Source: Rhodococcus jostii NBRC 16295
Lineage (GTDB): Bacteria; Actinomycetota; Actinomycetes; Mycobacteriales; Mycobacteriaceae
Assembly (NCBI RefSeq): GCF_001894825.1
Contig: NZ_BCWY01000024.1
Span: 56,198 to 120,197, forward strand
DNA length: 64,000 nt
Direction: 5' to 3'
Program-made: the position numbers and the translations under genes
Notes under the pieces: model-generated
Told to the model about the DNA's origin: nothing
The model's input: only the letters and a program-made list of their open reading frames with translations
Database searches by the model: none
In this document: positions 1 through 8,495 of the stretch, in pieces
How positions within the stretch are numbered: position 1 is the first letter of the stretch
Layout: each line of letters begins with the position of its first letter

Positions 1-2
1 TC

Positions 3-50
3 GACGACGAAGGCAACCTGAAAAAGCCTGAGCCGGAGAAGGACTCGTAG
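3..50 (+). CDS. C-terminal end of an unidentified gene (partial)
   Basis: The first bases read as an open frame coding DDEGNLKKPEPEKDS and ending in TAG. The highly charged tail and the hairpin at 83-128 just after it fit the end of a real gene that starts before the window. Only 15 codons are visible, so neither family nor function can be given, and the reading frame itself is inferred. Confidence 0.4.
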   Translation, partial: DDEGNLKKPEPEKDS

Positions 51-82
51 CCGTAACGCCGACGTGATCCCTTCCGCGCGGC

Positions 83-128
83 CCGATGTTCCACCCGCGC
101 GGCCGAAACCGCGCAAAAGGGACATCGG
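83..128 (+). terminator. Nested hairpin, probable terminator of the upstream gene
   Basis: The arms CCGATGTTCC and GGGACATCGG pair over 10 bp with one G-U pair. They enclose a second stem, GCGCGG/CCGCGC, around a CCGAAA loop. The structure lies 32 nt after the stop of the partial gene and about 100 nt before the ABC exporter. It has no T-run, so it could also be a leader structure of the exporter gene. Confidence 0.5.
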
Positions 129-227
129 ACGCGTGTCCTGCGCGTATCTCTCGCCGATCACCGGCGTGCGGGGTTAGACTTCGCCATCTTTCTGGTGAGT
201 TTCACCTCGTGATCGGGGATATGGGTC

Positions 228-2015
228 GTGGACTGGAACAACGTCGTGTGGGACAGCTCGATGTGGCTGCTCAAGGCCTACGTCATGACTGTCGTCGTGT
301 TCGTCGTCGTGGTGATACTGCTCGCGCGGTTCACCAAATGGGGCAGGCAGTTCTGGCGCTTCGCCGCGCCTTACTTCGATCCGCGGCGCAGCCCCAAGCC
401 GTTGGCGATCCTGGCGGTGCTGCTCTTGTCGACCGTCTTCGCGGTGCGGATGACGGTGCTGTTCTCCTACTGGTACAACGACTTCTACGATTCGATCCAG
501 AACCTGGACGAGACGGCGTTCTGGCACTTCCTCCGCGTGTTCGCCATTCTGGCGACGGTCCACGTCGTGCGGGCCCTGGTCGAGTACCTGATCGGGCAGA
601 CCCTCGACATCGACTGGCGGACGTGGCTCAACCATCACCTCGTCGACGACTGGCTCGACAGCCGCGCGTACTACCGCGACCGGTTCCTGGACGACGCGAT
701 CGACAACCCGGACCAGCGCATCCAGGCCGACATCACCAACTTCGTGACCACGTCCCGCTCGCTGTCGATGGGGGCGGTGACGGCGGTGCTGTCGATCGTG
801 TCGTTCACCGGAATCCTGTGGGACCTGTCCGGCCCGATGACCGTGTTCGGCGTCGAGATCTCGCGGGCGATGATCTTCCTCGTCTACATCTACGTGCTGG
901 TGACCACGGTGGTCGCGTTCTGGATCGGCAAGCCCCTCATCAAGCTGAACTTCCTCAACGAGAAACTCGGCGCCAACTTCCGCTACGCGCTGATCCGGGT
1001 GCGGGAGTACGGCGAGAGCATCGCCTTCTTCCGCGGCGAGAACGTCGAGCGCCGTACCCTCGCCGGCCGATTCGCGGACGTCATCCGGAACATGTGGCAG
1101 ATCGTCTTCCGGACCTTGAAGTTCAGCGGATGGAACCTCACCGTCAACCAGACGGCCGTCATCTTCCCGTTCCTCGTGCAGGGTCCGCGACTGTTCACCG
1201 GCCAGGTGTCGCTCGGTGACGTGATGCAGACGTCGCAGGCCTTCGGCCAGGTCCACGACTCGCTGTCCTTCTTCCGTGAGTCGTATGCCGACTTCGCGAG
1301 TTTCCGCGCCACCCTCATCCGACTCAACGGCCTCGCCAACGACAACCAGCACGCTGCCGAACTTCCGGTCCTGAAGACCGGCAAGTCGGGCGACGATCTC
1401 CAGGTCGAGAAGCTGGACGTGCGCATCCCGACGGGCGAGACGCTCATCGAGGGCCTCGCGCTCACCGTGAGCCCCGGCCAGTCGTTGCTGGTCAAAGGTC
1501 CTTCGGGGTCGGGAAAGACGACCCTGCTCCGCACCCTCGCCGATCTGTGGCCCTACGCCGACGGCACCGTGTCCCGGCCCTCGGGGGAGGCGATCTTCCT
1601 CTCCCAGCGGCCGTACCTGCCCCTCGGTTCCCTGCGGACCGCGCTGGCGTACCCGAAGGAGCCGACGGCGTCGGACGACGTCGTGCGCGACGCGCTGACG
1701 AAGGTGTCGCTGGGCAACCTGGGTGATCGCCTCGACGAGACCGCCGACTGGACGCGCATCCTGTCGCCGGGTGAGCAGCAGCGTCTCTCGTTTGCGCGGG
1801 TGCTGATCGCCCGGCCCGCGGTGATCTTCCTCGACGAGGCCACGTCGGCGATCGACGAGGGGCTCGAGCACACGCTCTACACCCTGCTCGGGACCGAACT
1901 CCCGGACAGCATCGTGGTGAGCGTCGGGCACCGCAGCACCCTGAACCAATTCCACTCCCGTGGGGTGGAACTCGAGGGGGAGGGGCGGTGGACGGAGTCG
2001 GAACTCGTCGGGTGA
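228..2015 (+). CDS. SbmA/BacA-type ABC exporter, fused permease and ATPase
   Basis: The 595-residue half-transporter has an N-terminal membrane domain (about residues 15-300, several hydrophobic spans) of the ABC_membrane_2 (SbmA/BacA/YddA) type. The C-terminal ATPase has Walker A GPSGSGKTT near residue 424, signature LSPGEQQRLSFAR near 511 and Walker B VIFLDEATSAID near 530. Family members (mycobacterial Rv1819c/BacA, YddA, human ABCD-like) move peptides, cobalamin or acyl-CoA-like cargo as homodimers; the cargo here is unknown. Translation probably starts at GTG 228 within a GATCGGGGATATGGGTC context. It converges on the DUF4185 gene six bases downstream. Confidence 0.85.
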   Translation: MDWNNVVWDSSMWLLKAYVMTVVVFVVVVILLARFTKWGRQFWRFAAPYFDPRRSPKPLAILAVLLLSTVFAVRMTVLFSYWYNDFYDSIQNLDETAFWHFLRVFAILATVHVVRALVEYLIGQTLDIDWRTWLNHHLVDDWLDSRAYYRDRFLDDAIDNPDQRIQADITNFVTTSRSLSMGAVTAVLSIVSFTGILWDLSGPMTVFGVEISRAMIFLVYIYVLVTTVVAFWIGKPLIKLNFLNEKLGANFRYALIRVREYGESIAFFRGENVERRTLAGRFADVIRNMWQIVFRTLKFSGWNLTVNQTAVIFPFLVQGPRLFTGQVSLGDVMQTSQAFGQVHDSLSFFRESYADFASFRATLIRLNGLANDNQHAAELPVLKTGKSGDDLQVEKLDVRIPTGETLIEGLALTVSPGQSLLVKGPSGSGKTTLLRTLADLWPYADGTVSRPSGEAIFLSQRPYLPLGSLRTALAYPKEPTASDDVVRDALTKVSLGNLGDRLDETADWTRILSPGEQQRLSFARVLIARPAVIFLDEATSAIDEGLEHTLYTLLGTELPDSIVVSVGHRSTLNQFHSRGVELEGEGRWTESELVG

Positions 2016-2021
2016 GGCCGG

Positions 2022-3047
2022 CTACCTCACGTCCAACCGTGTCCTGAACTGGAGGACGCGGTACGGGTCTCCCGTGGTCGTGTTCCATTGCGACACAAAC
2101 AGATGCAGGTCGTCCCGGGTGGATGCGGGATGGATGTAGCCGCCGTAGATCTGCGCCCACGTTCCGTACGCGGCTCCCCAGTCGCCACCGGCGACCTGCA
2201 CGATCGGCTCCGACCACGGGCCGTCGATACGCTCCGCGGTGCGGGTGACGATCGCGTGGACAGCGGGATCGAAGTACGCGAGGACCCAAGTGCCCGCGAT
2301 GTTTCGCAGGCACATCTCGCCGACGGGCCCCGGCAGGATCGGCGTCGCGGGTTGGCCCCAGGCCCAGTCCGTGGCGGGGTCCCAGCCCCAGTCCTCGTAG
2401 GCTGCCGGATCGAGAATGTGCGCTTCGGGGACCCGCCGCAGAATCATCCCGCCCGGATTGGTGCGGTCGAACGCGCTGGAGATCACGTAGACGTAGCCGT
2501 CGTGGCGTTCCATGGTCCACAGTTGGTCGAGCGACCCGCCGCGGTTGTCCCAGCGGGCGGGTGTGCGGTGCCAATTCTCGCCGCCGTCGTCGGAACACGC
2601 GAGATATGTGAAGTTCGTCGGCCAGTCGGCCGACTTCCACGAGTGCACACTGACGACGGACAGATATGTCCGGTCGTCGATCGTGACGGCGTCCGCGGGA
2701 ACGACGGTGAACTCACTGCCCGGCGAATCCCGGTCGGGGAGTTCGCGGACGTCGTGCGCGTTGGGAAGGATCTCCCGCGCCTTCCGGCCGCCCGCTGCGG
2801 ATTCGAACTCGATGCCGGCGCGGAGATCGGTTGTGGCGGAGCGCAGCATCACGGGACTGCGCCACCCGCGGCCCTGTCGACCGTGTGAGCTGAACGTGTC
2901 GCCGAAGAAGAACGCGAACCTGCCGTCGGCCAGGCGCACGGGACAGCCGAGGTCGGTGCCGTGCACACCCCAACGCCGCGTCGCCGCGCCGGTGACCTCC
3001 TTGACGAAGGTCGCTGCCGGTGTGGTCGTGCTGCCCGGGATACGCAC
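2022..3047 (-). CDS. DUF4185 domain-containing protein
   Basis: This roughly 340-residue protein reads as a DUF4185 family member: WGVHGTDLGCPV, FAFFFGDTFS, YLSVVSVHSW and a late YGTWAQIYGGYIHP block resemble blades of a five-bladed glycosidase-like beta-propeller. The function is not established; some relatives are secreted, but no clear signal peptide is visible here. An upstream in-frame start at 3116 would give 364 residues but would overlap the SRPBCC gene by 49 bp with an Arg-rich, poorly conserved leader. I therefore prefer GTG 3047. The gene probably shares a transcript with the SRPBCC gene. Confidence 0.75.
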   Translation of the reverse strand: MRIPGSTTTPAATFVKEVTGAATRRWGVHGTDLGCPVRLADGRFAFFFGDTFSSHGRQGRGWRSPVMLRSATTDLRAGIEFESAAGGRKAREILPNAHDVRELPDRDSPGSEFTVVPADAVTIDDRTYLSVVSVHSWKSADWPTNFTYLACSDDGGENWHRTPARWDNRGGSLDQLWTMERHDGYVYVISSAFDRTNPGGMILRRVPEAHILDPAAYEDWGWDPATDWAWGQPATPILPGPVGEMCLRNIAGTWVLAYFDPAVHAIVTRTAERIDGPWSEPIVQVAGGDWGAAYGTWAQIYGGYIHPASTRDDLHLFVSQWNTTTGDPYRVLQFRTRLDVR

Positions 3048-3067
3048 TCCTCCCAGTCGGTGAGCGG

Positions 3068-3571
3068 TCAGGACGTCTTGCGGTAGGACGCGGCGAGTTC
3101 GTCGGCGCGATCCCACGGCGACCAGTCGACCTCGCGGCCGTCGAGCTGCGCTTCGACCACTTCGAGTCCTGCGTGCCAGCCGGCGGCGTGCGCGTAGGCG
3201 GATTCTTCCTCTTCCACGGTGTGGGTGAGCGTCAGCCAGCAGCCGCCGCTACCGTCCGGAACGAGTTCCCAATGCAGCGTCTCCGCATCCCACAGATACT
3301 CGAGGATGTGCGCGGGGTGAACCGAGATGACCGTTCCGGTGGTGGTCTGATCGGCGGGCAGTCCGAATCGGCGCACCTGCTCCGGAGTGACCCGGAAGAC
3401 GAGTTCGGCGCCCGGAGTGAGGTCGAATTCGACATCGGCGGGGAACCAGGCCTTCAGGTACTGCGGGTCGGTGAGAACACGCCACACCTTCTCCGGCGAG
3501 TGCGAGAGCGCTTGCTGGAATCGAAGGGCTACCCGCCCGTCGTAGGTGAATGTGACGGTGCCGAGCTCCAT
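3068..3571 (-). CDS. SRPBCC / AHSA1-like START-fold protein
   Basis: The protein has about 167 residues and begins MELGTVTFTYDGRVALRF. It carries the features of Activator-of-Hsp90-type SRPBCC proteins: SHSPEKVWRVLTDPQYLKAWFP near the N-terminus, GAELVFRVTP in the middle and LEYLWDAETLHWEL later. These proteins form a hydrophobic pocket that binds lipids or other small ligands; the ligand here is unknown. Start 3571 is chosen because GGAGGTCACCC precedes the ATG. The longer frame to 3649 begins with non-conserved Arg/Pro residues. It lies 20 bp upstream of the DUF4185 gene on the same strand. Confidence 0.75.
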   Translation of the reverse strand: MELGTVTFTYDGRVALRFQQALSHSPEKVWRVLTDPQYLKAWFPADVEFDLTPGAELVFRVTPEQVRRFGLPADQTTTGTVISVHPAHILEYLWDAETLHWELVPDGSGGCWLTLTHTVEEEESAYAHAAGWHAGLEVVEAQLDGREVDWSPWDRADELAASYRKTS

Positions 3572-3675
3572 GGGTGACCTCCGTGCTCGAGGGCGTACCT
3601 GTCCCACCATGGTACTGGCAGGACGGCGCAGAACCCCAGGATCGGCCACAAAAAACAGCTGCTACCTGCGGGTCG

Positions 3676-4551
3676 TCAGTCGTCGACCGAGGACAGGCCC
3701 AGACGCTGCAGGCGGTGCGGGTCGGCGAGGATGTCGATCCGGGCGATCTTCCCGCCCACGACGGTGAAGGCCATGACCGACATGGCCTTTCCGTCGGGTG
3801 CGGCCACCACTCCGGCGGCGCCGTTCACCAGTGCGAGCCGGGCGAACGGAGCAAAGCGGGAGAAGGTGAGGGCCTGCTCGGTGACGGCGCGGGCGCCGCG
3901 CACCAGGGTGGATCCCGGCCCGCCGTGGTCGGCGCGTAGGACGATGTCCGGGTCGAGCAACTCCAGCAGGGCATCGAACCGTCCGCCGCGCGAGGCGGCC
4001 ATGAATGCCTCGACGACCTCCCGCTGGCGGGCGAGATCGGCGTCCGGAACCGGTTCGGATCCCTGGACGCGGCGGCGTGCGCGGCTCGCGAGTTGCCGGG
4101 TCGCGCCGGGGGTGCGTCCGGCGATCGGAGCGATCTCGTCGAAGGAGAGGGCGAACATGTCGTGCAACACGAAGGCGAGCCGTTCGGCGGGCGCCAAGGT
4201 GTCGAGGACGACCAGCAGCGCGAGACCGACGGAGTCGCCGAGCACCGCCTCGTGTTCGGGATCGGCTCCATCGATCTCCCTCACGATCGGATCGGGCACG
4301 TGGATGTCCAGGGACTCCTCGCGCCGCGTCCTCCGTGAGCGGAGCATGTCGAGGCAGACTCGCGCGACGACCGTCGTCAACCATCCACGCAGGTTCTCCA
4401 CCTCCGCCACCTCGGCGCGGCTGAGCCGGAGCCAGCCCTCCTGGACGGCGTCGTCCGCCTCGCTGAGCGAGCCGAGCATCCGGTACGCGACCGCTTTCAG
4501 ATGCGTCCGGTTCTGCTCGAATCGGTGCGCCAGAAATTCGTTGTCGTCCAT
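3676..4551 (-). CDS. ECF41-family RNA polymerase sigma factor with SnoaL-like C-terminal domain
   Basis: The 291-residue protein has sigma region 2 (about 10-80, AVAYRMLGSLSEADDAVQEGWLRL), region 4 (about 115-165, LSFDEIAPIAGRTPGATRQLASRARRR in outline) and a C-terminal SnoaL/NTF2-like extension (about 175-285). That layout is the hallmark of ECF41, often annotated SigJ-like, in which the extension takes the place of an anti-sigma factor. The usual DGGGK and NPDKL signatures appear only in degenerate form (ADHGGPG, DPHRLQRLG). Its divergent neighbour is a carboxymuconolactone-decarboxylase-like gene, the standard ECF41 partner, preceded by a perfect ECF41 promoter. Confidence 0.9.
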   Translation of the reverse strand: MDDNEFLAHRFEQNRTHLKAVAYRMLGSLSEADDAVQEGWLRLSRAEVAEVENLRGWLTTVVARVCLDMLRSRRTRREESLDIHVPDPIVREIDGADPEHEAVLGDSVGLALLVVLDTLAPAERLAFVLHDMFALSFDEIAPIAGRTPGATRQLASRARRRVQGSEPVPDADLARQREVVEAFMAASRGGRFDALLELLDPDIVLRADHGGPGSTLVRGARAVTEQALTFSRFAPFARLALVNGAAGVVAAPDGKAMSVMAFTVVGGKIARIDILADPHRLQRLGLSSVDD

Positions 4552-4552
4552 C

Positions 4553-4579
4553 TGTCACATTCTCTCGTCGCGGTCCGTC
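4553..4579 (+). promoter_or_regulatory. ECF41-type promoter (TGTCACA, 16-bp spacer, CGTC)
   Basis: TGTCACA at 4553-4559, a 16-nt spacer and CGTC at 4576-4579 match the known ECF41 target promoter exactly. It points toward the carboxymuconolactone-decarboxylase gene at 4650 and starts two bases upstream of the sigma factor's own start codon. Its -35 therefore overlaps the region expected to hold the sigma gene's ribosome binding site. Confidence 0.85.
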
Positions 4580-4649
4580 ATACCAGTGACGAACGAAAAC
4601 AAGCCGAGGTGACATCACATCACCCGAATACCTTTGGAGGCAGGCAATC

Positions 4650-5102
4650 ATGAAAGCCCGAATGACCAACCCCGCGATGATCGTTCCCGATGCCATGAAG
4701 GCACTTCTCGCTCTGGGGAAGGCTGCGTCGAAGGCGGACGTGCCGCCCGTGACCCATGCCCTCGTGCACCTGCGATCGAGTCAGATCAACGGATGCAGCG
4801 TGTGCGTGGACATGCATGCGCGTGAGCTGGAAAAGGAGGGGGAGACCAACGAGCGGATCTTCGCCGTGTCGGCATGGCGGGAGGCGCCGTACTTCAGCGA
4901 CGCCGAACGCGCGGCCCTGGCACTCGCCGAGTCGATGACCCGGTTGAGTGATCGCGCGGACGCGGTGCCCGACGACGTGTGGGACGAGGCCGCCCGGCAC
5001 TACGACGAGGAGGCGCTCGCTGCGCTGGTCCTGTCGATCGCCACCGTGAACCTGTGGAACCGCCTCAACGCCGCCACCCGGCAGGTCGCGGGACAGTGGT
5101 GA
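4650..5102 (+). CDS. Carboxymuconolactone decarboxylase / AhpD-like protein (ECF41 target)
   Basis: The 150-residue all-helical protein has the AhpD-type redox motif CSVCVDMH (Cys49, Cys52, His56) followed by ERIFAVSAWREAPYFSDAERAALAL, the typical CMD-family core. Proteins with this CxxC...H arrangement are usually peroxidase or disulfide-reductase-like rather than true gamma-carboxymuconolactone decarboxylases. TTTGGAGGCAGGCAATC gives a good ribosome binding site for ATG 4650. The ECF41 promoter at 4553-4579 should drive it, making it the output gene of the adjacent sigma factor. Confidence 0.88.
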   Translation: MKARMTNPAMIVPDAMKALLALGKAASKADVPPVTHALVHLRSSQINGCSVCVDMHARELEKEGETNERIFAVSAWREAPYFSDAERAALALAESMTRLSDRADAVPDDVWDEAARHYDEEALAALVLSIATVNLWNRLNAATRQVAGQW

Positions 5103-5134
5103 CACAGGCACCGTAAGGGGGAGGAGACGCGAAT

Positions 5135-5163
5135 CGCAGGTCAGAGAAAGCATCTGACCTGCG
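5135..5163. terminator. Hairpin between the CMD gene and the tRNA
   Basis: CGCAGGTCAGA and TCTGACCTGCG form a perfect 11-bp stem around a 7-nt loop. It lies 33 nt after the CMD stop and just beyond the 3' end of the reverse-strand tRNA, so it can end transcription from both sides. Confidence 0.65.
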
Positions 5164-5185
5164 GTCGCGGGTGAAATTCTGGCAG

Positions 5186-5259
5186 TGCCCTCGGTGAGAC
5201 TCGAACTCACACTGGACGGGTTTTGAATCCGTTTCCTCTGCCAATTGGGATACGAGGGC
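5186..5259 (-). tRNA. Atypical class-I tRNA with CAA (Leu) anticodon
   Basis: The 74-nt cloverleaf has acceptor stem GCCCTCG/CGAGGGC (7 perfect pairs), a D-loop with AATTGGCA, T-arm GTGAG-TTCGAGT-CTCAC and discriminator A. The anticodon loop TTCAAAA contains CAA, the leucine UUG reader. The variable region is only CCAGT, so this is a short-variable-arm tRNA, whereas normal tRNA-Leu has a long arm. The D-stem has a C-A mismatch, the anticodon stem closes with A-C and two A residues lie between the stems. No CCA is encoded. It could be a functional minor tRNA-Leu or a tRNA-like regulatory RNA. Confidence 0.75.
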
Positions 5260-5359
5260 GTGTTGCGCTGTACCACTGTAGAAGATCGCCGTCGGGAGTC
5301 AACCACCGGTACCCTTCTAACGTTCGCTCCCCGCGCCGGGGTCGTCCGAGCAGAGGAGA

Positions 5360-5989
5360 ATGATGGCCATGAACGCTCCCCAGCAGCAAGGTGTGCCGTC
5401 GCAGCCGCGACGGGTCGTGGTGGCCGAGGACGAGGCGCTGATCAGGCTCGATCTGGTCGAGATGCTGCGGGAAGAGGGCTACGACGTGGTCGGTGAGGCG
5501 GGGGACGGCCAGGCCGCCGTCGACCTGGCGGTGGAGCTGAAACCGGACCTCGTGATCATGGACGTGAAGATGCCCCGTCGCGACGGCATCGATGCGGCGT
5601 CGGAGATCGCGGCGAAACGTATTGCGCCGGTGGTCATTCTCACAGCGTTCAGTCAGCGCGAGCTGGTGGAGCGGGCTCGGGACGCCGGGGCGATGGCGTA
5701 TCTCGTCAAGCCGTTCTCCACGGCCGACCTGGTGCCTGCGGTCGAGTTGGCGGCGAGCCGGTTCAAGGAGGTGACGGCGCTCGAGCGGGAGATCTCCGAT
5801 CTGTCGGAGCGACTGGAGACCCGCAAGATCGTCGAACGCGCCAAGGGCGTGCTGATGGAGAAGCAGTCGCTGACCGAGCCCGAGGCGTTCAAGTGGATCC
5901 AGCGGGCCGCGATGGACCGCCGGTCCACCATGAAGGCGGTCGCCCAGGTGGTCCTCGAGACCCTCGGCGGGGAAGCCCCCTCGAGCTGA
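5360..5989 (+). CDS. pdtaR: ANTAR-domain response regulator PdtaR
   Basis: The 209-residue protein has a receiver domain with acidic pair ED near residue 24, phosphoacceptor Asp68 in LVIMDVKMP and Lys in LVKPFS. A C-terminal ANTAR RNA-binding domain follows (about 140-195, RKIVERAKGVLMEK and later QRAAMDRRSTMK). It is the counterpart of mycobacterial PdtaR (Rv1626), which is phosphorylated by PdtaS (not in this window) and binds nascent RNA hairpins to prevent termination. AGAGGAG lies just upstream. Start 5360 and the second Met at 5369 are both possible. Confidence 0.93.
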   Translation: MMAMNAPQQQGVPSQPRRVVVAEDEALIRLDLVEMLREEGYDVVGEAGDGQAAVDLAVELKPDLVIMDVKMPRRDGIDAASEIAAKRIAPVVILTAFSQRELVERARDAGAMAYLVKPFSTADLVPAVELAASRFKEVTALEREISDLSERLETRKIVERAKGVLMEKQSLTEPEAFKWIQRAAMDRRSTMKAVAQVVLETLGGEAPSS

Positions 5990-6034
5990 CCTCGCGAGTT
6001 CGGCGACAGCCGACGCGTTTTCGCCGGAGACGGT

Positions 6035-6151
6035 TCAGGCGCCGGCCGGGAAGTCCGCGGAGCGGCTGACGTCGGCCCACCGCAGGGTCTGGGTCTCCGG
6101 CATCAGGTTGTCGTCGACTCCGTGCGCCTCCTCGTCGCCGACTGAGGCCCG
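6035..6151 (-). pseudogene. Possible remnant of a lost gene (C-terminal fragment)
   Basis: In the 322-bp gap between pdtaR and the binding protein, the reverse strand has a short open stretch with protein-like composition: DEEAHGVDDNLMPETQTLRW followed by ADVSRSADFPAGA and TGA. A stop closes the frame just upstream and no good start precedes it. It looks like the surviving tail of a decayed gene, but chance cannot be excluded. Confidence 0.25.
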
Positions 6152-6311
6152 TCACGCTACGTCCGCGTAAACACTCGCGATTTTCAGATCACAGTAAGGT
6201 CACGAGGCTTTCCGGACGGATCGCGAAAGCCGCCGGACCGCTAGCGTCTGATCCCACAGCGGACGCCAACTCGGGTGGCGCCCGCACACAGGTGATCTAA
6301 GGAGAGTTTGG

Positions 6312-7634
6312 ATGGCTAAACGGACCCTCGTGCGGGCGGCCGCGGTTCTCGGCGCGGCATCACTCGCACTGGCAGGTTGTAGTTCGGACAGTGGCGACGA
6401 CTCCGCGAGTGGGAGTGACAGCTCTGCCTCGGCCACCACTGTTTCCACCGACTGCACCCCCGAAGAGGCGGCGGCAGCGGGTGCCCCGTCCACTGCGCCA
6501 CTGAAGATCGGAACCCTGCTCCCCGACACGGGAAGCCTCTCCTTCCTCGGACCGCCGATGGTGGCGGGTACCCAGCTCGGTGTCAACGACGTCAATGCCG
6601 CCGGTGGGGTTCTCGGTCAGCCGGTCCAACTGATTCCCGGCGACTCGGGCGACACCACCACCGACACGGCGAACACCACCGTGGACAGGGAACTGGCCGC
6701 AGGCACGCAGGTGATCATCGGTGCGGCGTCGTCCTCGGTGTCGCTGAAGGTCATCGACAAGGTGTCCAGCGCCGGCGTCGTGATGTTCTCCCCGGCCAAC
6801 ACGTCCGACCAGTTCGTCTGCTACCCGGACAAGGGCCAGTACTTCCGTACCGCGCCGACCGATGTGCTGCAGGCTCAGGCCGTGTCGCAGCTCATCTCGG
6901 ACGACGGCGGGCAGCGCGTGTCCATCCTGGCCCTCAACGACCCGTACGGAACCGGGCTCGCCGACAACATCCAGAAGAACCTCGTCGACGCCGGCATCCC
7001 CGAGGACCAGATCCAGAAGATCATCTACGACCCCAACGCGCAGTCCTTCAACTCGGAGGTCGACCAGGTCAAGGACTTCGCACCCGACGCCGTCGCGGTG
7101 GTCGGATTCGAGGAGTCGGCGAAGATCATCACCCGCATGCACGAGGTGGGCATCGGCCCGTCCGACGGCATGAAGGTCTACGGCGTGGACGGCAACATGG
7201 GTAACGCGCTCGGTGAGTCCGTCGCCGCGCCGCTGCTCGACGGCATGCAGGGCACCACGCCCCTCACCGACGTCGGTCCGGCCTTCCAGGACCGTCTCAA
7301 GGGCATCAACCCGGGGTTGATCGACTTCAACTACGCCGGTGAGTCCTACGACGCCGTCGTCATCGCCGCGCTCGCGGCGGAGTCGGCGAAGTCGACGGCG
7401 GGTCGCGACATCGCCGCCAACATCAACAACGTCACCGAGGGTGGCACTCCTTGCACGTCGTACCAGGAGTGCCTGCCGCTCGTGCAGGCCGGCACGGACG
7501 TCGACTACAACGGCATCACCGGCAAGCTCGACTTCGCCGCCGCCGGTGAGCCGTCGATCGGTTCGTACGGCAAGCTGAAGTTCGGTGCCGACAACAAGCT
7601 GACGACGGACGGGTACATCGTCGTCGGCGGGTGA
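6312..7634 (+). CDS. Branched-chain amino-acid-type ABC substrate-binding lipoprotein (LivK-like)
   Basis: The 440-residue protein starts with a lipoprotein signal peptide ending LALAGC (lipidated Cys23), then a Ser/Asp-rich linker. A type-I periplasmic-binding fold follows: KIGTLLPDTGSLSFLGPPM, a GVNDVNAAGGVLGQPVQLI block, GAASSSVSLKVIDKVSSAGV and YAGESYDAVVIAALA. This is the Peripla_BP_6/LivK family. ATCTAAGGAGAGTTTGG gives a strong ribosome binding site. The rest of the transporter is encoded on the opposite strand and converges on this gene. The true ligand (branched-chain amino acid, amide or urea) cannot be read from sequence. Confidence 0.88.
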   Translation: MAKRTLVRAAAVLGAASLALAGCSSDSGDDSASGSDSSASATTVSTDCTPEEAAAAGAPSTAPLKIGTLLPDTGSLSFLGPPMVAGTQLGVNDVNAAGGVLGQPVQLIPGDSGDTTTDTANTTVDRELAAGTQVIIGAASSSVSLKVIDKVSSAGVVMFSPANTSDQFVCYPDKGQYFRTAPTDVLQAQAVSQLISDDGGQRVSILALNDPYGTGLADNIQKNLVDAGIPEDQIQKIIYDPNAQSFNSEVDQVKDFAPDAVAVVGFEESAKIITRMHEVGIGPSDGMKVYGVDGNMGNALGESVAAPLLDGMQGTTPLTDVGPAFQDRLKGINPGLIDFNYAGESYDAVVIAALAAESAKSTAGRDIAANINNVTEGGTPCTSYQECLPLVQAGTDVDYNGITGKLDFAAAGEPSIGSYGKLKFGADNKLTTDGYIVVGG

Positions 7635-7652
7635 TCACACACACCTGAAACG

Positions 7653-7684
7653 GACTGTGGGCCAGGGAAACCTGGCCCACAGTC
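7653..7684. terminator. Bidirectional terminator hairpin with GAAA loop
   Basis: GACTGTGGGCCAGG, a GAAA tetraloop and CCTGGCCCACAGTC form a perfect 14-bp stem in the 66-bp gap between the convergent binding-protein and livF genes. It should stop transcripts from both directions. Confidence 0.85.
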
Positions 7685-7700
7685 GTGTGTATGCAGTGAG

Positions 7701-8491
<791 letters not shown>

Positions 8492-8495
<4 letters not shown>

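Noticed and set aside
174..1955. Long reverse-strand open frame opposite the BacA-like exporter
   Set aside because: Antisense shadow of a GC-rich gene; Arg/Gly/His-rich translation with no recognisable domain, while the forward frame has all ABC motifs.
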